This document shows positions 1 to 8,068 of a DNA stretch of 43,828 nt, piece by piece. Both the position numbers and the translations under genes were made by a program. This stretch comes from Culturomica sp. (GTDB taxonomy: Bacteria; Bacteroidota; Bacteroidia; Bacteroidales; Marinifilaceae). The notes beneath the pieces are model-generated. The model did no database searches and was not told the DNA's origin. It saw nothing but the letters and a program-made list of their open reading frames with translations. Positions within the stretch are counted from its first letter, which is position 1. Every line of letters starts with the position of its first letter. The stretch covers positions 1 through 43,828 of the forward strand of contig JAISHE010000077.1 of the NCBI GenBank assembly GCA_031262745.1. Reading direction: 5' to 3'.

Positions 1-1159
1 CGTTTGGTACGTCAGTGAAGCCGGAGCAGCCGAATGGACATTAATTCCGAATGAAGTGGGTGCGGAATTAAGTTCTTATCAACAGTCGGCTACCGTTAGC
101 GGAGCTTCGATAGCGGTTAAATTTAAACGTAAAGCTGTTTGCTCATTAGGCGAAGCGGAAACGACTGTTTCAACTACTATTCCTAATCTAAAAATTTCAT
201 TCAGTCCTACGAGTGCAAAGTTGAATGCTTGTGTTAGAACGACAGTAACAGCAAGCATACCTTATGCCGCATCAACACCAACTTTCACATGGACAACGGA
301 AACGGGAATAAAGACAGGTAAAACTTACACTCCTGTTTACGGAGATTTCACGAGTGGCACTTCAACTAATGGGAATAGGACGATAAAAGTGCAGTCGTTA
401 GTTTCCGGATGTAGAGATAGCACAAACCTGTCAATTTCTATAAGTTTACTTCCTGCAAATTTCACTCAAAATTTCACATTTATAGATCCTCGCGACAGTA
501 AAGTTTATCCGATTCTTAAAATCGGCACTCAGTGTTGGATGACAAAAAACATGAATGTCGGCACACTTGTCACCGGTTCAAATTACTCCACTCATTCAAC
601 TTCCGGCATCCAAAAGCTATGTTATAGTAATTCGGAAAGTAACTGTACTACTTACGGCGGACTTTACAATTGGGCAGAAGCAGTTAACGGCGAAAAAGTA
701 GGAACGGGAGCAGCGACGACATCTACTGCAAAGAATATAAAATATGCGGTGGATGGCTCAGGTTACGTTCAAGGTATTTGTCCTGACGGTTGGCATGTTC
801 CGAGTGATGGGGAGTTTAAGACTTTAGAAATGCAACTCGGTATGACAGAATCTCAGGCAGGTGGTACCGATTGGCGCGGTAGTGACCAGGGACGTCAGTT
901 AAAGAGTACTGATTTGTGGACAGCCTATGCTTCCACTTCGGGCACTAACAGTAGTGGTTGGAGCGGACTTCCGAGTGGCTACCGGCATACCTCCGGTGGT
1001 GCATTCAACACCGTTGGCACGAACGGATACTGGTGGTCGTCATCACAGAGTAGTTCCTCGAGCGCGTGGCGCTGGCGTCTGGACTACAATGAGGCTCGGG
1101 TCAGCCGAGCAACCGTCGATAAGTCGAACGGCTTCTCCGTCCGTTGTTTGCTAAACTAA
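1..1159 (+). CDS. FISUMP-domain surface protein, 3' part (truncated by window edge)
   Basis: The reading frame is open from base 2 with no start of its own, so only the C-terminal part of a larger secreted protein is seen. The first ~135 residues form Ig-like/PKD-type sequence (repeated pattern FTWTTETG, then a hydroxyl-rich strand region). From about residue 155 of the visible part comes a FISUMP domain (TIGR02145 type): YPILKIGTQCWMTKNMN, then CYSNSESNC, YGGLYNWAEAVNG, CPDGWHVPSDGEFKTLE, WWSSS and the terminal GFSVRCLLN. It is a clear paralogue of the end of the gene at 40823-43717, which also has the VWYV...LIP segment in the same place. FISUMP proteins are extracellular and have the FGE/C-type-lectin-like fold. 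The specific function is unknown. The last ~70 codons are the variable region described separately. Confidence 0.88.
   Translation, partial: VWYVSEAGAAEWTLIPNEVGAELSSYQQSATVSGASIAVKFKRKAVCSLGEAETTVSTTIPNLKISFSPTSAKLNACVRTTVTASIPYAASTPTFTWTTETGIKTGKTYTPVYGDFTSGTSTNGNRTIKVQSLVSGCRDSTNLSISISLLPANFTQNFTFIDPRDSKVYPILKIGTQCWMTKNMNVGTLVTGSNYSTHSTSGIQKLCYSNSESNCTTYGGLYNWAEAVNGEKVGTGAATTSTAKNIKYAVDGSGYVQGICPDGWHVPSDGEFKTLEMQLGMTESQAGGTDWRGSDQGRQLKSTDLWTAYASTSGTNSSGWSGLPSGYRHTSGGAFNTVGTNGYWWSSSQSSSSSAWRWRLDYNEARVSRATVDKSNGFSVRCLLN
941..1156 (+). other. DGR-like variable region VR1 (3' end of FISUMP gene)
   Basis: Aligned codon by codon with 38595-38810 and 43499-43714, framework codons (TGG TGG TCG TCA TCA; GCG TGG CGC; GGC TTC TCC GTC CGT TGT) are the same or nearly so. 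The variable codons mostly keep their third base C or T and differ at bases 1 and 2. Examples for VR1/VR2/VR3: CAT/AAT/GTT, ACC/AAC/AGC, ACC/AAC/CTC, AGC/CAC/TAC, GTC/TAC/ACC, AAC/TAC/CGC. This is what adenine-specific mutagenesis of AAC/AAT template codons would give. The pattern is seen directly; assignment to a diversity-generating retroelement is inference. Confidence 0.65.
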
Positions 1160-1200
1160 ATTCAATTACGAATTACGAGTTCAGGGGTAAGCGTTGCCGG

Positions 1201-1292
1201 AGGACAACGAGTCTCTCGCTAAGGACAACGAGTCTCTCGTTATGGACAACGAGTCTCTCACTAAGGACAACGAATCTCTCGTTATGGACAAT
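1201..1292. repeat. 21-bp tandem array 1 (~4.4 copies)
   Basis: Four 21-bp units start at 1201, 1222, 1243 and 1264, with a partial unit from 1285. The core is GGACAACGAGTCTCTC; the last codon-sized block alternates between forms ending CTA and TTA. Because 21 is a multiple of three, all frames repeat as heptapeptides; one plus frame gives DNESLxK/M units. No start codon or credible gene is attached. It lies 41 bp after the FISUMP stop codon. Confidence 0.9.
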
Positions 1293-1301
1293 GAGGTATC
1301 T

Positions 1302-1380
1302 CCGTAGGCAACGCTTCGCTCGCCTGCGGTTATGCAGATGTCGCCTTTCAGGCGAATATAATCGGGCTGCCGTAGGCAGC
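1302..1380. repeat. REP-like hairpin cluster
   Basis: Three imperfect or perfect palindromes occur in 80 bp. CCGTAGGC (1302-1309) pairs with GCCTGCGG (1322-1329) with one G.T pair. TCGCCT (1341-1346) pairs with AGGCGA (1350-1355) over a 3-nt loop. GCTGCC (1366-1371) pairs with GGCAGC (1375-1380) over GTA. The first hairpin followed by GATGTCGCC is shared with the element at 40470-40507. Non-coding; a dispersed intergenic repeat family is the best reading. Confidence 0.7.
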
Positions 1381-1477
1381 ATAGTTGAGCGAGAGCTACG
1401 CTCCTCGCCAGCCGACAAGCCGGCTGGTTACTAAACTGCGCTTCCTACGGAAGCCATATACGCCATTATAGTACATC

Positions 1478-1618
1478 CGGAGAGTTCGGCGAGTTGATCG
1501 GAGAGTTCGGCGAGTTGATCGGAAAGTTCGGCGAGTTGACCGGAAAGTTCGGCGAGTTAACCGGAAAGTTCGGCAAGTTGATCGGAGAGTTCGGCAAGTT
1601 GACCGGAAAGTTCGGCAG
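1478..1618. repeat. 21-bp tandem array 2 (~6.7 copies)
   Basis: Units of 21 bp start at 1478, 1499, 1520, 1541, 1562 and 1583, with a partial one from 1604. Consensus is CGGAAAGTTCGGCGAGTTGA plus one base; the copies differ by transitions at few positions (GAGAG/GAAAG, GCGAG/GCAAG). In one plus frame it reads as heptads such as IGKFGEL, but there is no ATG and the frame is entered only at a TTG inside the array, so it is taken as non-coding. Copy number is likely variable between strains. Confidence 0.9.
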
Positions 1619-1673
1619 AACACGATGTATTGGGGGCAGCCCTACGGTTGCGCAGTCATCCGGAGATGGGTTG

Positions 1674-1702
1674 TTGTTTTATAATGTTTTTTCTTACCTT
1701 TA
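1674..1702 (+). promoter_or_regulatory. Possible promoter for the 1764 gene
   Basis: TTG at 1674-1676, 18 bp, then TACCTTTA at 1695-1702 resembles the Bacteroidetes -33/-7 promoter (TTTG...TAnnTTTG) with one mismatch at the last -7 base. It lies ~60 bp before the ATG at 1764. Confidence 0.4.
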
Positions 1703-1763
1703 CGAGCCTTAATAGATTACGTCTATTTATAAAAAACAGATTTAATTTTAAAATCGGTAGTAA

Positions 1764-2177
1764 ATGACAAGAGATACTTATATTTTAATTGCGTTTTGTG
1801 TTTTTATGCTGCTGCTGGGAATGAGAATACGGCAGAGGTGGCAACGAAAGAAAGAGAATCGACAACCTGATGTGAAGATAAACAAGAATCAACGCCCGAA
1901 GTTTGCACAGGAGAATGTGGCAGAACCGCCGGAAGTGAAGGCAAGACGTGAAAGGCGTGAAAAGAGGGTGAGGCTTTATACGGGTATACAGCTTGTGGTG
2001 CTTCTCGGTTTGATGATTTATATGGTTCCTGCACTTGTTCACGATATTGCTGTGCCTGCACGAATTGAGCCTGAAAACTTTTTTTTACGTTGTTTAATAT
2101 TTCTACTCACAATTTACATCTTTATTCTCGGCTACATAAAAATGTTCCGGCGTAAAAAGTCTGAAAATCAACAATGA
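1764..2177 (+). CDS. Small three-TM membrane protein, unknown function
   Basis: 137 aa; not a family I recognise. There is an N-terminal hydrophobic segment (about residues 6-20), then a highly basic, charged cytoplasmic-looking stretch (about 22-68, many K/R/E), a second hydrophobic segment (about 72-95) and a third (about 107-127), ending in a basic tail. The ATG at 1764 is preceded by a promoter-like sequence. It is separated from the moxR operon by 155 bp, so probably transcribed on its own. It could be a small envelope protein specific to this lineage. Confidence 0.6.
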   Translation: MTRDTYILIAFCVFMLLLGMRIRQRWQRKKENRQPDVKINKNQRPKFAQENVAEPPEVKARRERREKRVRLYTGIQLVVLLGLMIYMVPALVHDIAVPARIEPENFFLRCLIFLLTIYIFILGYIKMFRRKKSENQQ

Positions 2178-2262
2178 ATAATAGATCGGTATATGTAAAA
2201 CTCTATAAGAAGTCTTAACTTTTTTTAACGGGTTAGTAATGAGTGATTTAATGAGTAATGCT

Positions 2263-2270
2263 TAATTTTG
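2263..2270 (+). promoter_or_regulatory. Possible -7 element for the Bat operon
   Basis: TAATTTTG fits the Bacteroidetes -7 consensus TAnnTTTG and lies 63 bp before the moxR ATG in a 155-bp intergenic gap. No convincing -33 TTTG is at the usual distance, so support is weak. Confidence 0.35.
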
Positions 2271-2332
2271 GTCGTCTGAATTAAAACGAAAAAGAATAAA
2301 TAAAATAAGTTATCAATAAAAAATTATAAAAG

Positions 2333-3325
2333 ATGGATAGTATTGATATTAAAGCTTTGAACGACAGGATACAACGGGAAAGTTCCTTTGTTGATATGAT
2401 TAGTTTGGAGATGAATAAGGTGATAGTTGGTCAGAAACACCTTGTTGAAAGTCTGATGATTGGTTTGCTGTCTGACGGACACATACTTTTGGAAGGTGTG
2501 CCCGGTTTGGCTAAAACGTTAGCCATAAACACTCTTGCAACGACGATTGATGCTAAGTTTAGCCGTATTCAGTTTACTCCCGATTTGTTACCTGCGGACG
2601 TTGTGGGTACCATGATTTATTCGCAGAAGAAGGAAGAATTTATGGTGAAGCAGGGACCTATTTTTGCCAACTTCATATTGGCAGATGAAATCAACCGTGC
2701 GCCGGCAAAAGTGCAGTCGGCACTGTTGGAAGCCATGCAGGAACGTCAGGTAACAATAGGCGAAGAAACGTATAATTTGCCGTCGCCTTTCCTTGTTATG
2801 GCAACTCAAAACCCGATAGAGCAGGAAGGTACGTATCCTCTGCCGGAAGCGCAGGTAGACCGTTTTATGCTTAAAGTGGTTATCGACTACCCTAAAAAGG
2901 AGGATGAAAAACAAATCATTCGCCATAATCTTGAAAAGAGTTTCCCTAAGGCTTCAACTATTTTGAAACCGAGCGATATAAATAAGGCAAGGGAAGTGGT
3001 GAAGGACGTCTACATGGATGAAAAGATTGAAAAATATATTATAGATATAGTTTTTGCAACGCGTTTTCCGTCCGACAACGGTTTGGATAAATTCACCAAC
3101 ATGATAGCCTACGGCGGTTCGCCACGTGCAAGTATCAGTTTGGCTAAGGCTGCTAAGGCTTACGCCTTTATTAAAAGGAGAGGTTATGTTATTCCGGAAG
3201 ACGTGCGTGCGGTTTGTTTTGATGTTATGCGCCACCGTATCGGTCTCACCTACGAAGCTGAAGCGAATAATATTACGAGCGAAGACGTGATAAGTGAAAT
3301 ATTAAATACGGTAGAAGTGCCTTAG
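2333..3325 (+). CDS. MoxR-family AAA+ ATPase of the Bat operon
   Basis: 330 aa, full length for the MoxR family. Walker A is GVPGLAKT (residues 55-62), Walker B ILADEINRAP (around 115-124, acidic pair D118-E119), sensor-1-like ATQNPIEQEGTYPLPEAQ, then the C-terminal lid with GGSPRAS and RRGYVIPEDV. MoxR ATPases act as chaperones or assembly factors for von Willebrand factor A (VWA) proteins. Here the gene is first in a plus-strand cluster with a DUF58 gene and batA-E, the conserved Bacteroidetes aerotolerance arrangement. Its natural clients are therefore probably the MIDAS-containing BatA and BatB proteins downstream. The ATG at 2333 gives the expected N-terminus. A second MoxR paralogue lies at 22771-23727. 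Confidence 0.95.
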   Translation: MDSIDIKALNDRIQRESSFVDMISLEMNKVIVGQKHLVESLMIGLLSDGHILLEGVPGLAKTLAINTLATTIDAKFSRIQFTPDLLPADVVGTMIYSQKKEEFMVKQGPIFANFILADEINRAPAKVQSALLEAMQERQVTIGEETYNLPSPFLVMATQNPIEQEGTYPLPEAQVDRFMLKVVIDYPKKEDEKQIIRHNLEKSFPKASTILKPSDINKAREVVKDVYMDEKIEKYIIDIVFATRFPSDNGLDKFTNMIAYGGSPRASISLAKAAKAYAFIKRRGYVIPEDVRAVCFDVMRHRIGLTYEAEANNITSEDVISEILNTVEVP

Positions 3326-3389
3326 TAGCGAGTTTCGGAATGTTGAACCGTTATTAATGAACTTCTACAAAAGTTTAAAGATTTGATTT

Positions 3390-4259
3390 ATGGATGCTAC
3401 CGATTTATTAAAACGAGTGCGTCAGATTGAGATAAAGACGCGAGGATTGTCAAGCAATATCTTTGCGGGAGAATATCACTCGGCATTTAAAGGCAGAGGT
3501 ATGACGTTCAGCGAAGTGCGTGAGTACCAATATGGCGACGACATCCGCAACATTGATTGGAACGTTACGGCTCGTCATAATCATCCTTACGTTAAGGTCT
3601 TTGAAGAAGAAAGAGAGTTGACGGTTATGCTGCTCGTAGACGTGAGTGCTTCCCGTAATTTCGGCACCGTTTCAAAGTTGAAAAAAAATCAGATTACGGA
3701 AATTGCAGCTGTGTTGGCTTTTTCGGCAATGTTGAACAATGATAAAATCGGAGTTATATTCTTTTCCGACCAAATAGAAAAGTTCATACCGCCCAAAAAA
3801 GGCAAGACACATATTTTGCATATTATTAGGGAATTGATTGATTTCACTCCCGAAAGTAAAAAGACGAATATTGCCGTTGCGCTGGAATATTTGACTAATT
3901 CCATCAAGAAACGTTGCACATGTTTTGTGCTTTCCGATTTTATGGATGAAAACAACTTTGATCATGCTCTTTCCATTGCCAACCGTAAGCATGACGTTAT
4001 AGCTTTGCGAGTCTACGACCAAAGGGAAACGGAACTTCCGCCCGTTGGGTTGATTTATTTACGTGATGCCGAAACGGATAGGAAAATTTGGGTTGACACC
4101 TCCGATAAGAATGTGAGAGAAAACTATCGTAAATATCAATTCATCAAGGAAAAAGAGTTAATATCTTCTCTCAAAAAAGCAGGGGTTGATTCGGCAATGA
4201 TTAGTGCCGACGAGGATTATGTGAGGGAGCTAATGAAACTTTTTAAGAAAAGAGCTTAA
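3390..4259 (+). CDS. DUF58 / VWA-like protein of the Bat operon
   Basis: 289 aa. The DUF58 signature is clear: GRGMTFSEVREYQYGDD, then IRNIDWNVTARHNHPYVKVF, followed by a VWA-like fold with the DxSxS-type metal site DVSAS at about residues 84-88. The rest fits the alternating strand/helix pattern of a VWA domain (IGVIFFSD, TNIAVALEYL, CFVLSDFMDE). No signal peptide or TM, so cytoplasmic. DUF58 proteins are regularly encoded beside MoxR ATPases and are thought to be MoxR partners. The gene is 64 bp after moxR and 9 bp before the next ORF, so it is in the same operon. Confidence 0.93.
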   Translation: MDATDLLKRVRQIEIKTRGLSSNIFAGEYHSAFKGRGMTFSEVREYQYGDDIRNIDWNVTARHNHPYVKVFEEERELTVMLLVDVSASRNFGTVSKLKKNQITEIAAVLAFSAMLNNDKIGVIFFSDQIEKFIPPKKGKTHILHIIRELIDFTPESKKTNIAVALEYLTNSIKKRCTCFVLSDFMDENNFDHALSIANRKHDVIALRVYDQRETELPPVGLIYLRDAETDRKIWVDTSDKNVRENYRKYQFIKEKELISSLKKAGVDSAMISADEDYVRELMKLFKKRA

Positions 4260-4268
4260 CGACGTTTG

Positions 4269-5255
4269 ATGATGAGAGGTTTTAAATTTGAATATATGCG
4301 TAGAATTTTACTTGTTTTACTTTTTGCATTATCATCTTTGAGCATGAGCGCACAGAGGATTGAGTACAAATCTTCCCTCGATTCGACATTTATGCTCATA
4401 GGCGACCAAAGAAAACTTTCTTTCGAGCTTTGGAGCGATAATTACGTTAAGGTTAAGTTTCCGATTTTTGCAGATAAACAGATTATAGATAGTGTTGAAA
4501 TAATTTCCGGTCCGGTGAGAGATTCGAGCGAAGATAAAAAGACCGGAAGGTGGCATTTTAGCGAAACCTACGTGATTACGTCTTTCGATACGGGTGTTTA
4601 TATCATTCCTCCCTTTGAAATTAATGTAGAGAAGGACGGTTTCAACAGCGTTTTCAGAACGGAACAGTTGGAGTTGTTTGTAAACACTTTCAAAATGGAC
4701 GAAAACGCAGGACTTGCCGATATTGTAATGCCTTTGGATGTTCCTTGGACTTTTATGGAAATACTGATTTATGTTTTGTATGTTCTTGGAGGGTTGTTGA
4801 TTATTGCCTTGATTGTTTGGTTAATCATAAGACTTAAGAAAGGTAAAGTAGAAGGTGTGTCAGTAAAATCACTTGTTCCTCCGTATATTCGAGCGATTGA
4901 AGATTTGAACCGTTTGAAGGAGGAAAAACTTTGGCAATCGGGACATGTGAAAGAGTATTACATTAGGCTGACGGATGCGTTGCGTACTTATATTGAGGAT
5001 GAACTCCACGTGAATGCAATGGAGCAAACTTCGTTTGAAACATTGCAGGCATTGAAGAATAATCCTTATATTTCCAAAGAGGATTACGAGCGTCTGGGAG
5101 AACTTTTGTCCACTTCCGATTTTGTGAAGTTTGCGAAGATGCAACCTTTGCCCGACAGTAATTCCGGAAATATGCAAACGGCTTATGAACTTGTGGAGCA
5201 TGTACATTTGAAAATAAAGGAGGAGGAATCGAAGGTTACGGCAAATAATGAATAA
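4269..5255 (+). CDS. BatD-like exported membrane protein of the Bat operon
   Basis: About 328 aa. ATG codons occur at 4269, 4272 and 4296; starting at 4296 gives the cleanest signal peptide (MRRILLVLLFALSSLSMSA/Q), so the true start may be 4296. After the signal comes a periplasmic beta-rich domain, one TM segment (about residues 166-190 counted from 4269, IYVLYVLGGLLIIALIVWL), then a cytoplasmic helical region of about 135 residues with LRTYIEDELHVNAMEQTSFE. That late region resembles the cytoplasmic tail of BatD (8069-9904: LWGYVSYKLNVDRSELNRDN), suggesting a small BatD-type paralogue. It sits between DUF58 and batA, as in other Bacteroidetes Bat clusters. Function is unknown; inferred role in the Bat envelope complex. 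Confidence 0.8.
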   Translation: MMRGFKFEYMRRILLVLLFALSSLSMSAQRIEYKSSLDSTFMLIGDQRKLSFELWSDNYVKVKFPIFADKQIIDSVEIISGPVRDSSEDKKTGRWHFSETYVITSFDTGVYIIPPFEINVEKDGFNSVFRTEQLELFVNTFKMDENAGLADIVMPLDVPWTFMEILIYVLYVLGGLLIIALIVWLIIRLKKGKVEGVSVKSLVPPYIRAIEDLNRLKEEKLWQSGHVKEYYIRLTDALRTYIEDELHVNAMEQTSFETLQALKNNPYISKEDYERLGELLSTSDFVKFAKMQPLPDSNSGNMQTAYELVEHVHLKIKEEESKVTANNE

Positions 5256-5266
5256 ATTGTAGTGTT

Positions 5267-6259
5267 ATGTTTGGATATACATTTGCTAATCCGGAATATT
5301 TTTGGGCATTATTAATATTGCTACCACTTGTTTTGTGGTACATTTGGAAAGAAAAGGATGCTCATGCGGATATTCAATTTTCATCTTTGGCGGCATTTCG
5401 CAATGTTAAGAGTGCCGGCAGGATTTGGTTGCGACATCTGTTGTTTGCATTGAAGTTGGCGGCTATTGTGTTGTTGATAACGGCTTTGGCACGTCCGCAA
5501 TCGAACAATAGTTGGCAAACCTATTCAAGCGACGGTATTGAAATAATGATGGCTCTGGATATATCGGGCAGTATGCTTGCGCGAGATTTTACTCCCGACC
5601 GTTTGGAAGCTGCAAAAGAAGTGGCAACCAAGTTTATACTTGAACGTCCGCAAGATAAGATAGGCTTGGTGGTTTTTGCGGGCGAAAGTTTCACTCAATG
5701 TCCGTTGACCACCGACCATGCTGTGTTGATAAACCTTTTGAGGGAGATAAAGAGCGGTATTATTGAAGACGGTACCGCCATAGGTTTGGGACTTGCCAAT
5801 GCGGTTAACCGTTTGAAGGACAGTCAGGGCAAATCAAAGGTGGTGATACTTCTCACGGACGGTGTGAACAATCGCGGTTCTGTGGCACCCGTAACGGCAG
5901 CCGAACTTGCTAAAACCTACGGTATTCGTGTCTACACGATAGGCGTTGGTACCTACGGTGAAGCTCCTTCTCCCGTTCAAACGGCTTTTGGTATACAATA
6001 CGTTAATGCACCTGTGGAAATAGATGAAGATGTTCTGAAACAGATTGCCGTCGTAACCGGAGGTAAATATTTCCGTGCAACGGATAACGAGAAGTTGACT
6101 CAAATTTATAATGAAATCGACCAATTGGAAAAAACTAAAATAGAAGTAAAACATTTCAGTAAAAGAGACGAACACTATTTTATTTTTGCTTTGGCAGGTG
6201 TTTTATTGTTGATAACGGGTGCTTTGCTTCGTTACACATTATTAAGAAAAATTCCATAA
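5267..6259 (+). CDS. batA: BatA, VWA-domain aerotolerance protein
   Basis: 330 aa inner-membrane protein with two N-terminal hydrophobic segments (about 12-27 and 64-82), a VWA domain with a complete MIDAS (DISGS at 98-102, later T in CPLTTD and D in LLTDGVNNRG), and a C-terminal TM (about 303-323, YFIFALAGVLLLITGALL). This is the BatA architecture. Bat proteins were first linked to aerotolerance in Bacteroides fragilis; the biochemical role is still unclear, but VWA proteins of this type are thought to form periplasm-facing complexes dependent on MoxR. It starts 11 bp after the previous gene and ends 16 bp before batB. Confidence 0.95.
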   Translation: MFGYTFANPEYFWALLILLPLVLWYIWKEKDAHADIQFSSLAAFRNVKSAGRIWLRHLLFALKLAAIVLLITALARPQSNNSWQTYSSDGIEIMMALDISGSMLARDFTPDRLEAAKEVATKFILERPQDKIGLVVFAGESFTQCPLTTDHAVLINLLREIKSGIIEDGTAIGLGLANAVNRLKDSQGKSKVVILLTDGVNNRGSVAPVTAAELAKTYGIRVYTIGVGTYGEAPSPVQTAFGIQYVNAPVEIDEDVLKQIAVVTGGKYFRATDNEKLTQIYNEIDQLEKTKIEVKHFSKRDEHYFIFALAGVLLLITGALLRYTLLRKIP

Positions 6260-6275
6260 TTAAAAATTAATCGGC

Positions 6276-7322
6276 ATGTTCAGATTTGCACATCCTGAAA
6301 TATTATATTTATTGGTAATTATACCGTTACTGATAATTTTCTACGCTGTTATGCGCAACCGTAAAAAGCGTGCAATACGCACTTTCGGTAATCCGGAACT
6401 TTTGGCAGATTTGATGCCTTTGAGTTCACACAAACGGGAAACGTGGAAGTTCTCACTCATTAGTTTGGCTTTGATGTTTTTTGTCATTGCTGCTGCCGGT
6501 CCCCAATTCGGCAGTAAATTGCAGCAAGTTCATAAAAAAGGTGTCGAAATAATAATTGCGTTGGATGTTTCCAACTCAATGCTTGCACAGGATATAAAAC
6601 CAAACAGGCTTGAAAGGGCAAAAATGGCAATATCACGCATGATAGAGAAATTGTCCGATGATAAGGTGGGACTAATTGTGTTTGCCGGTGATGCTTTTGT
6701 GCAATTGCCTATCACTACGGATTATTCTTCCGCACGTCTTTTCCTTTCAGGTATCACGACTGACATTGTGCCCGTGCAGGGAACCGCAATAGGAGCGGCA
6801 ATAAACACGGCGATGAAATCGTTTACTCCTGAAACCGAAACGTCTAAGGCTATTATCATCATCACCGACGGTGAGAATCATCAGGATGATGCGGTTGCAG
6901 CTGCCAAAGCCGCACGTGAGCAGGGTATTTATGTGCACACCATAGGCATGGGCTTGGATCAGGGAGCACCTATACCCGAAAAAGGTAAGCCGGGTGAGTT
7001 TATGAAAGATGCTTCGGGAAATGTGGTGGTATCAAAATTGGATGAAGCTACTCTTAAAGACATTGCACGGGAAGGCGAAGGTATCTACGTTCATGCTACT
7101 AACACAGACATAGGTTTAAATTCGATTGTGGATGAAATCAATCGTATGAATAAATCACTCATAGAGGAAAGAGTTTACACCGATTATGAGGAAAATTTTC
7201 AATATTTTCTAATTGCCGGACTACTCGTTTTATTGATTGAGATGATAGTTTCGGAAAGGAAGAATAAGTATATAATGAAACTTAATCTTTTCAAAGTGAA
7301 AAAGAAAGGAGATGAGAGATGA
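6276..7322 (+). CDS. batB: BatB, VWA-domain aerotolerance protein
   Basis: 348 aa paralogue of BatA with the same layout: N-terminal TM (about 10-26), second hydrophobic segment (about 62-78), VWA domain with MIDAS DVSNS (97-101), QLPITTD and IIITDGENH, and a C-terminal TM (about 309-327). It is longer than BatA at the C-terminus, with a basic tail (KVKKKGDER). The stop overlaps the batC start (ATGA), showing translational coupling. BatA and BatB probably form a hetero-complex in the inner membrane. Confidence 0.95.
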   Translation: MFRFAHPEILYLLVIIPLLIIFYAVMRNRKKRAIRTFGNPELLADLMPLSSHKRETWKFSLISLALMFFVIAAAGPQFGSKLQQVHKKGVEIIIALDVSNSMLAQDIKPNRLERAKMAISRMIEKLSDDKVGLIVFAGDAFVQLPITTDYSSARLFLSGITTDIVPVQGTAIGAAINTAMKSFTPETETSKAIIIITDGENHQDDAVAAAKAAREQGIYVHTIGMGLDQGAPIPEKGKPGEFMKDASGNVVVSKLDEATLKDIAREGEGIYVHATNTDIGLNSIVDEINRMNKSLIEERVYTDYEENFQYFLIAGLLVLLIEMIVSERKNKYIMKLNLFKVKKKGDER

Positions 7323-8065
7323 GAATGACAGTTTTGATATTGTTTATTACGCTCTGCGGTCAAACACTTTCTGCTCAGCAAGAGCGTAAGTTAATTCGTG
7401 AGGGCAATGAGTTTTTTAACAAGAAGGATTTTGAAAAGGCAGAAGTTGAATACCGTAAAGCGATTGACAAAGCACCTAATTCCTACGTTGCTCATTTTAA
7501 TTTGGGTACAGCCCTTTACAGGCAAAAGAAATATGAAGAAGCTTTGCGTGAGTTTGCTTCTTTGGAAAAAGATGAAACCGATCCTGAACGACTTGGTGAG
7601 TTGTATCACAATATGGGTAACACATTGTTTGGCATGCAAAAGATTGACGAAAGCATAGAGGCTTATAAGGAATCATTGAGACATCGTCCGAATTCTAATG
7701 AAACAAAAAATAATCTTGAATATGTACGCCGTTTTAGGCAGCAACAGCAACAGAAGCAGGATCAGGATCAGGAAAATAAGAACGGAGGAGATGGTAAAAA
7801 TCAGCAGGAACAAAACAAGGATGATAAATCTAAGCAAGAAGAATCTAAGAAACAACAGCAAAATCAAAATCAAGATCAAGATCAGCAAAAACAGGAGCAA
7901 CAGCAACAAAAATCGGAACAGCAGAATGTAAAAATCTCAGAAGAAGATGCAAAACGTTTGTTGGAAGCTCTGCAAAACGATGAAAAGCAGGTTCAGGAAA
8001 AAGTTCAACTGCAAAAAGCCGAACAACAAAAGGCTAAGAAAACAAAAATTGATAAAAACTGGTAG
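7319..8065 (+). CDS. batC: BatC, TPR protein with Gln/Lys-rich tail
   Basis: 248 aa. The N-terminal signal peptide (about 1-19, ending LSAQ) is followed by two to three TPR units (about 20-135, e.g. YVAHFNLGTALYRQKKYEEAL and LYHNMGNTLFGMQKIDESIEAYKESL). Residues about 140-210 are a low-complexity region dominated by Q, K, N, D and E, then a short helical end (ISEEDAKRLLEALQNDEKQ). TPR plus charged tail is typical of BatC, which likely scaffolds the Bat complex in the periplasm. The start ATG overlaps the batB stop by four bases. The A-rich Q/K tract (7741-7930) is a place where slippage could change length. Confidence 0.92.
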   Translation: MRMTVLILFITLCGQTLSAQQERKLIREGNEFFNKKDFEKAEVEYRKAIDKAPNSYVAHFNLGTALYRQKKYEEALREFASLEKDETDPERLGELYHNMGNTLFGMQKIDESIEAYKESLRHRPNSNETKNNLEYVRRFRQQQQQKQDQDQENKNGGDGKNQQEQNKDDKSKQEESKKQQQNQNQDQDQQKQEQQQQKSEQQNVKISEEDAKRLLEALQNDEKQVQEKVQLQKAEQQKAKKTKIDKNW

Positions 8066-8068
8066 AAT

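Noticed and set aside
927-1154. Second-frame ORF over the variable region (also 43464-43712)
   Set aside because: Shadow frame kept open by the G+C-rich, low-stop variable region; the FISUMP frame has clear domain content.
1144-1434. ORF of 96 aa rich in TTSLSL repeats
   Set aside because: Open only because the 21-bp array repeats in frame; it starts inside the FISUMP 3' end and runs through REP-like hairpins. No gene features.
1201-1618. Possible CRISPR arrays
   Set aside because: The repeats are contiguous 21-bp units without spacers, and no cas genes are present.
1494-1712. ORF of 72 aa with GKFGEL heptads
   Set aside because: Starts at a TTG within the tandem array and ends in unrelated sequence; taken as repeat DNA.
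7741-7930. CAG/CAA-rich tract in batC as a separate repeat element
   Set aside because: It encodes the Q/K-rich tail common to BatC proteins and has no regular period.
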